This document shows, piece after piece, positions 42,701-54,700 of a stretch of 64,000 nucleotides of DNA. The notes under the pieces were generated by a model. It saw only the letters and a list, made by a program, of their open reading frames with translations. It ran no database searches and had not been told where the DNA came from. The position numbers were made by a program, and so were the translations under genes. Every line of letters begins with the position of its first letter. Position 1 is the first letter of the stretch. The stretch is from Syngnathus acus (taxonomy: Eukaryota; Chordata; Actinopteri; Syngnathiformes; Syngnathidae): assembly GCF_901709675.1 (NCBI RefSeq), contig NC_051092.1, positions 11,902,491 through 11,966,490 on the forward strand, read 5' to 3'.

Positions 42701-45700
42701 TTACAAGGTGCCATGTCGGACAGTGAAGGTAAATGGAACCAGAGACTGTTGCAAGAACTCAACTGTGTGGACTTGCTTGTCATGCATGTTACTGTTGAAT
42801 GATCTTACGTGTTATTTATTCTATCATCAGTAGTAGTTACAGTAAGCGTTGCTACTTACATGTTACCGTACATTTTTTCTCTGTCATGTTGAAAATCATT
42901 CCATTAGATATGTTGCATGCAGTTCTTCATCATTTTGATGCTTCCACTTGTAATGCATAAGCTTGCGTTTATGTATGGCACAATTCAGGTCTATCAATAT
43001 TTCTTGTGTGATTTCATATGCATGCATTGTCATTTTGTTTTGTATATTTTTAGTCTGCATTACATTATGTTTGTACCTCAATAAAGGTATGCAGTAATTC
43101 ATTCTATTGCCATATTGTGCAAATTGTGTTAGGTTAAGTGTCTTTATCTGTATTTGATTTTGCATCCTTGCATGTTTTTCGAGATGCATTCAGCGTATAT
43201 GATTTGAGTTTCTGTCCTAATAAAGTCAATGTGTTTCATATTTTCAGTTATCCTCATTGCTGTTTTTGGTAGAAATCCAGATTTGTAGCCGCAAAACACA
43301 CATTCACACAACAAATTCAAAACACTGTCTTGATGAATGAGTATGACACTCACATACCATGTAGCTTGTGGACTGTTTTAGAAGGCTGTTTGTCGGTGAT
43401 AAAAAAGATGATTTGTGTGCTGACCCCACATATAAGTGTCAATCTGCCTTGATTACAGGACTCAGTGAGTCCGTGCTGGTGTTGAACAGAGAGGAAGCCA
43501 GAATCTTTCATGAAAGTATCGCACACGGTAGAGTATCATAGTTAACCAACTCTCAAGGCCCATTTACACACTGGTTGATGGATGAGCTTTTCCCCCTATA
43601 GTATATCTTGTGTCTTTTTCATAGTGACTCTCCTTTAAGTGTCTACAAGTAGCGGCTAGTTGGTTGCTGTAGTTTCAAGCATGCATCATACATTAACTCC
43701 CGCTTTTAATGCATGTGCCAACATACACTCCCAGTAGGCTACATAAAAGCTTAGTTCCTTGACTTTACAGGCTGCTGCACGCTTTTGTTCAAACAAAAAA
43801 AACATATTTAAGAAAATATATATAAACATATACAATTTTGTATCCCAGCTGGAGGCCCAAACTGGAATATAGAAGGTGAGACAGCATTCTCCCATGTAGC
43901 AACATACAAAATGTACGCCTCCATGTCGCATATCATTACTCTCCTGAATGATTCGCTTCTCTTTAAGTTATGAACATACTGACTGGATCCATTCTGGAAT
44001 GACCCGCATCTCAGTGGTAGAAAGTCCCATGCCATTTAGTGGAACCCTTAGTTGCAATTCATTTCGGGAATGAACCATCACAATAGCGCATCTTCTGCAC
44101 TGACTCAGTGAGTATGCATCATTGAGGAATGGCTGCACATCACATTGATTCCGTAAAGCATATCAGTTCCTTTTCTGGTTACACATGTTCATGTATGTTT
44201 TTCTCACAGAGATGTGTGCTTGGATTTAAGTTTCAATTACTATTAGTTTCTGATTTAAAAAAAAATATTCAAGGTTGATATTACAGCTGCACACTGATCC
44301 TTGATAAGAATGTTTCCCTCTAATTCTGATAAGCGCTCTTAAGCCAAGATGCACAGATAATAGGATAGGATAGTAGGACAAATTCAGAGGCCACAGAGCA
44401 AAGGGAGACTAAAGTTTCTCAAGAGAATAGCACCTAAACAACATATCAATAGAGGAGGAAAATCCTGCATAGTCGAAGTAACATTCTTAACCTTCCGTCA
44501 TACAAGTAAACAAATTGACTTAGCCGCTATACGCCAATTAAACGAGAATTACATTAAAATTTGCCACCTAATGAACAATTTGGTAAAACTCCAGATGAAA
44601 AAAAAATTTCATCAAATTGATAACCTTTCAAAAACTTATTAACATCCTTGGAAAGACAGAATGAAATGTATTAATTCGTTGGTGAAAGCACATAAAGTAT
44701 ATAAGCCTTTAGGATCCTGCTTTATGCCAAGCTGACGGAGGAATAATATGTTTAAGCATCAATGTGAATTTCCTTCACCGTGTCAAGGACCATGTCAAGC
44801 CGGAGAAAATATAATCATTTTGGGCAATATGACAGCAATTGAATTGATGTGTAACAGACTTTGTGATGCATATCGGAAACAGCGTTTCCAAAGCTTGATT
44901 TGAAGATTTAGTTCTGCTTTACTTACCCTAACCTAAAGCATCCAGTAGATATCCTAACCCCTATTCACTAACAGTTTTTTTTTTACCGGCTACCTTTCCT
45001 TGCACAGCCTACCATCTGAGACGAGAGGACACCGACTGGTTTGACAAGCCAAGAGAAGGACAGCCACAGGCCAGGCACATGGCAGACAGGAGACAAGTGA
45101 GTTACCGATTCACTAAAGAATTATACTGGAGCATATTTCACACATTTTACAATGCCTACTTAACAGTAGATTTTCCAAAGAAATTAATACGATGATGCAT
45201 GAATGATGACTAAAGGGTAGAGTCTAAGACTGGCCAACAGTGGTGACTAATGACCAAAATGACCAGTGACCAAAAAATTTGATCATAAAACCGTAATGCT
45301 TCTAGTTTAGTTTGGATGCAGGCCCATGGCTTGGTCACGAAATATTTAATTTACCGTAATTTTCGGACTATAAGTCGCACCGGAGTATAAGTCGCACCAG
45401 CCATAAAATGCCCAAAAAAGTGAAAAAACCCCATATATATGTATATAAATCGCTCCTGAGTATAAGTCGCCCCCCCACCCAAACTATGAAAAAAAACCGC
45501 GACTTATAGTCCGAAAATTACGGTAAATGAAACATATATTATATATGAATATTAGCAATTGAAACGAAACAAAATAATATTATTCGAAAACGAAATGAAA
45601 CGAAACAAAAAGAAATGGCATTATATGTACTCTTCGGAAATTAAAAAAAAACTCTGCATTTTATTAAACCTACAAATGTGATAGATCATTTTGCCGGACC

Positions 45701-48700
45701 CTGTACAACAGGTATACAACATAATTGAAAACTTGATTCAAAAGAAGACCAATTAATGATTGTGCATGTGTTAAAAACACACACTCAACATATTTTTATA
45801 GCAGTGAAGGTAGTGTGAGCTCTACATTAAGAACTTTTATGGGTCATTCTGATTTCCGAATGATTCCTTTACATCACCAGTGTCAAAGTCAAGGCCCGGC
45901 ATCATTTTATGTGGCCCGCGAAGACAAATTGTGCATCAAATTCGTGTCATTACTAGAATTGCAAATTGTCTTCACTTTTAATAATTTTTTTTTTTTTTAC
46001 TATTTGACCAGTTTTTACTCTTCTGATTTGAAAACGAGTTATTTGTCAGTTTGTTTTGTAGCTTTTGCTGTATATAATATGAGGTGCTCATACATTTATT
46101 TGGGTTGACAGTCATAATGGCACTCAGAAAGAAGCTATGATTACAATGCGGCCCGCGAAAAAAATGAAATGACACCCCTGATTTACATCGTGTTAATTTA
46201 TGTCTTTTTCAGATGAAACTGGCCCCTTACGTCTTCCCTCACACTCGTATCAAACTAACCAGAGACCAGAGGGACTCTAGCGTGTCAGGTACAAAGTCAT
46301 ACAGACACCATGAAGAATCTCCCTTCTTGTGGACAGACCATGATTGTCACTTAATGTTTGCTTGCTTAGGGAACGGTCTCGGGATCCGGGTGGTCGGCGG
46401 CAAGGAGATCCCGGGCAGCCGAGGGGAGATTGGTGCCTATGTTGCGAGAGTCATCCCTGGTGGGGTCGCCGAACAAACAGGAATAGTCATAGAGGGTAAG
46501 AAGACAAAAAGAGGAAGCGGAATGAGTTTCTTTTGCTATTGAAATGGTGTCATTTTAAAAGGAGAGGTTAATGGATTTTTGTTCCCACAATTTAAAACAG
46601 TCCCCAGGGGTCTGTAATATGTTTTCCATCTTAACACAGGAAGGCTCAAGAATTACATTACACCCCCTTCCTACTGTTCACTGAAGTCAACATGTTTTGG
46701 AGGGGTGGTTCTGTCTAATCCAAATGAGCCACCCTGCCTCCATTGCTGCAAGCCCCTAGTTTGATAAAAGCGAACGCTGTCCTATTTCCCAGCGATATGG
46801 CTTTGTCGCTATGGATTTAGCAAGTATGCACACCCTGATATTTTATTTTCAGCAATGAGCAACAAACACAGTCACTTTTTCTGACATGATTGGAGGCTTT
46901 TAGAGATTCTGTTGTCGGGCTGTTAAAATGGCGGATCTTGGATCAGCATAGCTATAAGTCAGCTTGTTTGTGATGTCAAAGTACGTTTTCCTCGTGTATG
47001 TGTGCCCTTTATTTGTAAAAACGGACGTTTATGAGGCTTGACGGAATCATTGAGTCACATACACGCTGTCATTTCTTGGTGCACAGAACATCACGTCCTT
47101 TCAGTTTACCTTGCACGGTGTTAGTCATTAGGCTATTTTTAGCAATTCTTACACAGCAGAGGCAATTCTAACACACTGAGGTGCAATTTGCAAACAGTAG
47201 AGATTAGACGCTCAAACCAAATCTCACAAATACAGCTTGTTTTTCATGATTAACTCTAGTGTTTATCCGCAGTGGTGAACCTCTCATGGTAATTTTGACT
47301 AAGGAGGAAGGTTACTCTATCTTTAAAAAGCTGATGTGTAGCTGAGAGTGCACCACATGCTGAATGGGGACGACGCAGAGCGCGGCACGGCAGAACATGC
47401 CTGCAGGTGCAAACCCAAATAGGCTGAGAAGAAGGAGGAGGTGGAGGACAAAATGAATCACGTGGGAGGCTACATAGTGACATTTTTTGGCAAAAAGACA
47501 GAATAATTTTCACTAGCGAGAAGTCATTCAGTACAATTTTTCAGCAAATAGCTTCAGTTTGCATTGCTGTGGTCTTTGTTCATTGTGCAAATCAACTATC
47601 AACATGAATTGACGATAAAGATGCACGAATACAATTTTTTACACATAGTACGAGTTCTCACATTTTAGTATGTACACGCCATTACCAAGTACTGATACGT
47701 GATAATGTCATTGCATCTTCCAACTGTGAAGAAAATGTTTTATTTATCAAACATTTCTTGAACATGGCATCTGTTCAACACACGAGCAGCTGCACTGGAA
47801 AAAGTGTTTACCAGTCTGCGAAATGTCACTTATAAAGGCAACACAGCTCACAATAATGACCAAAGCTGTCATGAGCACAGACAATCCAAAACCTTAAATA
47901 TTCTTATCCATATCTAATTTTTGCCCTCCTACGACGCTATTCCAGGCATGCAGGTGCTGGAGTGGAACGGTGTGCAGCTGACGGGAAAGACCTACGAGGA
48001 AGTGCAAGGCATTGTGGGGCAGCCATGTGCAGAGGCGGAGCTCTGCGTACGACTGTATGTCACAGCTGCCACCGTTTTGCTATCTCTCCCTCTGAAATCT
48101 CTTTGACATGCTGGATTGACCTTTTCATAATATGGCCAGTGGACTTTCAATTGACACATGACACATTTAAACTATGTCTGAGAACAAGGCCAATAAAATT
48201 ATTCTCAACCACTCTGCCTTGGCCAGATGAGATGTAAGGGGTTTGTTTAATGGAGGTGCAATCTGAGTTTGTAACTCTGAGGTACCCTACCTATAAGGTC
48301 CAATGGGTTGGAATATTTCTGGTAAATTAGCAGTCCATGAGAATTTAGGAGTGAGAAAAAAGAAAATTGAGGGAATCTTTGACATTCAAAACTTCCATGG
48401 GAATTAATAAGAAACAATTTGAAACTGAGAGTGATTTATTGTAAAGGTATCATATTCAAGCATAATTCAAGTTTCATTTTGTCGTAAATTAATATTATTG
48501 CAAAATCTCTTTGACTACAAATGTGGCTATTACATTACCTGTCGTTTTTCCTTTACTTTGAAGCTCCTTGACCTCACATTTTGTCTTTGACCGCTCATAA
48601 TTTGAAAAACTCGTAAGATACCGAATTCCCTATTGAAAGCCAACCTTCAGTTTTTTCAAATTTCTAATCTATTCTTGTTAATTCCCATGAGGTTTGTAAA

Positions 48701-51700
48701 ATCCCCAGAATTTTGCAACCATAGTGACGTCATGGTGAAAAGGTCTATACGGCTGATCTCTGCATGACTTTATTTCCCTCCACACCCTTCTGTTCTCACT
48801 TCACATCCTCATCATCTGACCACTCTTATTGATTGTTGCACTGGTTGATATTACAAATGTCCCCAAATGTACGATTTCAAACAGCGACCTTAACATGCTG
48901 TCCGATCCCGAGCACCCACAAGTTCTGGAGCACCACGTCCAGCTTAAGGCTGGTATGTACAATGGATTTGCATGCATGTGTATTACACTATCGCAATGTG
49001 ACTACACAGTTGCTTGTTTCATTAGGAGGCCAACGTTCTCCCGGCGTAGATCCCAAGCAGCTGGCTGCTGAGCTGCACAAGGTTTCACAGCAGCAGGCGC
49101 CGGGTGCGATGGGCACTGGTCTCGAAGGACCCGCCGGTCTGGGCGTACTGTCGGCACTGGAGCGATCGGCTCTGCTGCATTCTGGCCCCGGGTCAGCCAC
49201 ATCCAGCGGGGTGCCCAGCCCCGGCCAGCCTGCGTCACCTGCCATAAATAAGAAACAACGACACAAGGTACTCGAGTGGAAGATGAAATGAATTATATTA
49301 TTAGATTTATTTATTCATTATATTATTATTAGTCATTATACTAAAATTATATATAAATATATATATATACATATTATAATAATTTATACAGAGTAGGGAT
49401 TATATTTTTACATGGTGCAATACTATCCATCCATCCATTTTGAACACCGCCTAGCCTGTTGCAGGGGGTGCTGGAGCCTGTACTCAGTGTTATATAATAC
49501 AAACAAAATACTAGTATCGAAATTATGATATGAAATGATAACTCTCCCTCCACGCCCCTGTGTCCAGCTCTGACTGTAGGGCTGCCTCAGCACCATCCTT
49601 GTTCACCTCTGCCATTTTCATTCCATTAGCGTGACATCACATAACGCGTCCAAGGGGAGGCCTTCCCCAGGGAGGAAGGTCAAACTCTATTATGCTTTAC
49701 ATCAGACAATGACAGGCCAATTATGATCCGACAAGTATATGCAATGGAGGTGTGCAAGGTCGCATGCACGCATGCACGCACACACACACACGCATTGATT
49801 TACATCACTTGTTTTGTTTGCAAGGACAATTCAGTCCTCACAAAGATTTACAGTGGATATAAAAAGTTGACACACCCCTTTTCAAATGCCAGGTTTTTCT
49901 AACACTTTGTAAATGAAACCAAGGTAAATCCTTCCTAAAATTTCATAAAAATAATGACCACCATGAATGTGATAACTAAAACATCTGAACTATGTTTGGA
50001 GTTAATGAGAGGCACTTTAAATAGTTGGAGGTCTGTTCTGACTCTCATTCAATTAGTTGAGTAATCTTGATTAGTTGAATGTTATCCTCATTGAAAAATA
50101 GTGATTTTATTTTAAAAATAGGGACATTTTTAAGTGACCCCAAACTTTTGAACGGTAGTATATGAGTGGGGATGCGGGGGCTGGAGTGGATTATATATTA
50201 ATATCATCACGGAATAAATGTGTTTTTGTTCAACAAATTCAAATCATGGCTTTCTGTTCTCTTTTTTTCAGCCAACAGACATGATAAGGATGTCTCATCC
50301 CATTACTGGAGAAATTCAGGTATAAAACACATTGCATCAACAGTGAGTAATAGTAGTCGTAAGAGCTTCAATGGCGTCTGCCCGGCTTGGAGTAAGATTA
50401 ACCGCACCTCTTAGATTGCCAGAGTGAGCAAAGATTAACTACCATAGTGGTGCATTAAATGGTTGCACAGATCGGCAAAAGTTTGGAGGTGGGAAGGATT
50501 CGCTGTACAGACTGGAGCAAAATGAGCACCAAGCAAAGCTTGCAGAGGAGAGAAACTCATAGAGGACAAAGCTATTTGAGGACACTGGGATAAAGCCAGT
50601 GTTGAGATGGTTTAGACTTTATGTACTTTAATTTTACATCTGTTTATTTTGAGCTACTGCAATGGATTTAAGGCAAAAGACTTTCAACAATCTGGAAGAT
50701 GACAAACACTTTTTCCTTAATGATACTTTAAAAGCAAATAGACGGATGGAATTTCGGTCTCATCTCTTGGCCGTACACCAACAGTAACGATCCGTCTCCC
50801 AATTCAGCTGCAGATCAACTACGACAGGAATGTGGGGAACCTAATTGTTCACGTGCTCCAGGCCAGAAATCTGGCGCCGAGGGACAACGACGGCTACTCG
50901 GACCCTTTTGTCAAAGTCTACCTGCTGCCTGGGCGAGGGTAAGCGTCTGCGAGCGAGTAGTCATGTCTCTACGAAATACAGTGCAACATATAGAAACATT
51001 TGCATTCCTTACCAGTGAGCAAACTTGCAAATTCATCAGTTTTAAAATGGTTGCTTCCCCTGCTGTAACCATGTTGTTGTTGCTGCTCTGACTGCTCTCT
51101 TCGTGAGAGCAGGAAATTAGCCCAGGGATCAATAGAGCCATGAGACTCCCTAACAGTATTAAAGACATGTTTGTACGCAGCAGGACTCGTTCCTCTCCAT
51201 GTGTATGTTCAACGTTGTTGTCTGACATAGCAGATAGTAGAACAACACTTTTGATTTTTCTGTCGGCCAATTGCGTTCAAGTGTTCAATTTGCTTAGTCA
51301 TGCATTTCCAAGATGTAACCCTGTCTGTGTTTGTATGTAACCTTGGAGAGAGTTTATCGGTCCGTTTCACTATCCTTTGACTGACTTTTCTTTGAGCTCG
51401 TTCGGCTTCTCTGACTGTTTTTTTTCTGTTTTTTGTTTTTTTGTTGTTTTTTTTCTTTTTCTTATTTGTGACAATCCGCCCTCCTCTTCCTCTTCTGGAC
51501 TCCCTCAGCCAAGTAATGGTTGTCCAGAATGCAAGGTAGTGTGGTGCTGATCTTTGCTTTCAGTTAGTGGTGTTGTGTTTTTTTTTTTCTACCCTTCCCT
51601 TCAAATTCTGTGATTTGTTACTCATCCTTTTTGTTCTTTGTGTCTCTGCTCGGTGTAGTAATGTTAAGACAAACTGCACCATGATTTCTGCTTCTTCCAC

Positions 51701-54700
51701 ATGCCTCTCACCTTCAAATCTCCCGTGCCTCTTTTGTACAAGAATCAATGGAAGCATTTATTACTTCATCTCTTTCAAACCATGATTTTCAAACTGTCAT
51801 ATTGACAAGCATCTTATTCCTTTACGTTCATGTGTATGGAATATAATTCAGTCTACTGCCAAGATGGGCAAATGGTGATCAAGTGTTTTGTGTGTTGCCG
51901 CAATGCCGCAGTGTGGACAACAAGAGAAGGACGAAATATGCCCAGAAGACCATAAACCCAGAATGGAACCAGACTGTCATATACAAGAACATCCATCTGG
52001 AACAGGTACATGTTCACGCATGCACGCATATTCACTTTGTGTTTTCAGATTCATGTTCCAATAAACTATAACAACGCATGAGCATACACAAACGCACCCA
52101 ATCGTCTTTAAAATCATTGTAATGCATTAACACACGCATGCAGATGTTGATTTTCATTAGTCGCTTTGTTTGGAATGACATTTCAGTCCCCACAAAAAAT
52201 GATTTTGTTCAAAGCCATAAAAACACAAAGGCTTGTGCACATCCACTTTGAATTATATCACTTATTTTAGCACAAAGAAACACACACTTCTGAAATACTC
52301 TCACGCACGAATAAAATGCTTTCATACGCACGAGTGAAACATTCTCTGACGTTACGTTGAAACGCTTTCAGACATACTAGCTAAACGATCACACAAATGA
52401 ATGCTGTTTTTTTTCCACTCACTAACTTCTGAAACGCCCTCTCGCACTTCTGAAATTCATTTCCTCTTACACATTAGAGCATTTCATTCATGTATGTGAG
52501 AGGTTATTCTGAATTGTGCCCATGACAGTCCCACATGAGTTCCTTTTCTCCTCTTCAATCTAGCTTAAGAAAAAGACCCTGGAGGTGACAGTGTGGGACT
52601 ACGACAGATCCTCATCTAATGACTTTCTGGGAGAAGTGAGTCAAAATCTTTGTCTTCATACAAACCCAGTAAATCTTCACCGGGGCTCATTCTGTAATGT
52701 TTGTGTTTGAGCTCAGGTCTTGATCGACTTGTCCAACACGACTCAGCTGGACAACACACCCCGCTGGTTTCCACTCAAGGAACAGAGCGAGAGCATTGAG
52801 CACAGCAGAGCCCACCAGGGGGTTCAGGGGCCGCCCGGGTCTGGAGCCGGGCAGGGGCACGGTGCCCAAGGTCACCTGTCAGGGTCTGGCATGGGGCCTG
52901 GGCACGGTATGGGACAAGGGCCAGAGCAGGGAGAAGGGAACTACGATTCACCCATTAACTCTGTAATCAAGAGCAGAAGCCATGGAATCTTCCCTGATCC
53001 TTCTAAAGGTAAGGAGAACACATGGCATACGACAGGTAACCAAGCGTACAGGGCCGCTAGTCCACTTTATAAACACTGAGACCTACAATTGGGATTGTCT
53101 ACATCTGCTCGCCTATGCAAGAGCAGGGAACGTTTAGGTTCCAATTGACGTGTATACACTCATCAATGGCAAATCCATTCATCATATTCCACAGCTGCCT
53201 AGCATGATGTTTTATTTGTAGAAAGCCTTGACAGAATAAATGCTAAGTGAATGCTGTCTAGCGTCCCTCCTGCTAGGTAACAACGATCAAAAAAAAGGAT
53301 GCTAACACAATAAATCCACACTACCGTCACAACAGATTCGCAGATGTTGTCCTTGGAAAAGTCTCACAGCAGCCCAGGCAGCTCCAAGTCTTCCTCGGAT
53401 GGCCAGCTCCGTTCGCACGGGCCGTCGCGGAGCCAAAGCAAGAGCAGTGTCACCCAGGCCCATCTGGAAGATGCAGGGATAGCCATCGCTGCCGCCGAGG
53501 CTGCCGTGCAACAGTCCCGCCTGCAACCAAGTAAATCCCTTCCCTACCCTTGATGCACATCCTTTAACACACTTCTCCCCTATTTTTTCCACTCCCCACT
53601 TGTGCATGTAGCTGACACTAAAACCGCTACCTAAACTGTTTCACTTTTTGAATTTACTTCCAGTGAACCCTTGCGCGTTTGCGATATAACATTCCTGAGT
53701 TTCATGTATTTTTTTTCCTTTTATTAGGAACCTTCCCACCGTTATTATATCGAATACTGAACAATGTAAAAGTCCTGTTCATAAAACAAATGAATATGCT
53801 TGTTTTCCTGGATCTAACTAATCTAAAATACAAACAAATAAAGCCTCTAACTTATGTTATAAATCATCAACCTTCAAATATAACAACCTAGTGTGCATGT
53901 GCCAATCCCAAGCATCTGGTTTTTCTAAATCCCTGAAACCAATGCGGGATGGTAGTCCCTGAAGTTAGCAAAATGGACAAAATATAATCATAATAATAAT
54001 AATAATAACAACAGATTTCTCTTATGTGTTCTAAAGTATAAAAGCATGACTTCGCAGCTCCCCTGGCTTTTCTACTGCCGCTCTTTGTGTGTGTCTTTGC
54101 ATGCGTTTACCATGTGAATGCACCACAAGCAAACGGCAACACACATAAATGCACACACACGCCCACATACATGCATATGGTACACAGAATCCCCACCCTA
54201 CCTGCTACTCCTCCCCGGACCCCAACCCTTTTTACTCCCTCTGCCCTCAACAATTGGCGGTCAAAGCAGGAAACAGCATCATTGCGAGCCTCATCCACCA
54301 ATGAGCGCAGAGAAAAAGGGAAGGTGAGGCAACATACAGGAACAATAATCAATATCATCCAAAGAAATACTAAAATGATTTAAACCTTAATATAAGATTG
54401 TAAATGTGTGAATAACAGACATGATAGATATAAATATTGTAAGAAATGTTTCCTCATTTGTAAATATGTATATGTATTCTCTTAACAATATGTTCTTTGT
54501 ATCAATTAATTTTGTTTTGATTATAGTTACTAAGTCACTGATTTTATTCCAAATATGGGCACTTGTTGAAATGGGTGGAACAACTTTGCCAGAATATTAG
54601 GTACACCCACAGTCACGGAAGCGTCAATAAAACAACTAGTACAACTGCTGACTTATCAGTAATAAAATAGTGACTAAAGAGTCAGTCAGTCTATAGCATA

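Noticed and set aside
54188-54323. Open segment with acceptor-like ACACAG and donor AAG/GTGAGG, reading [20 protein letters not shown] in one frame
   Set aside because: Its length (136 nt) does not fit between exons AB (phase 1 out) and AC (phase 1 in). Using it shifts exon AC and reaches a stop in exon AD. It could only be an alternative C-terminus, for which there is no evidence.
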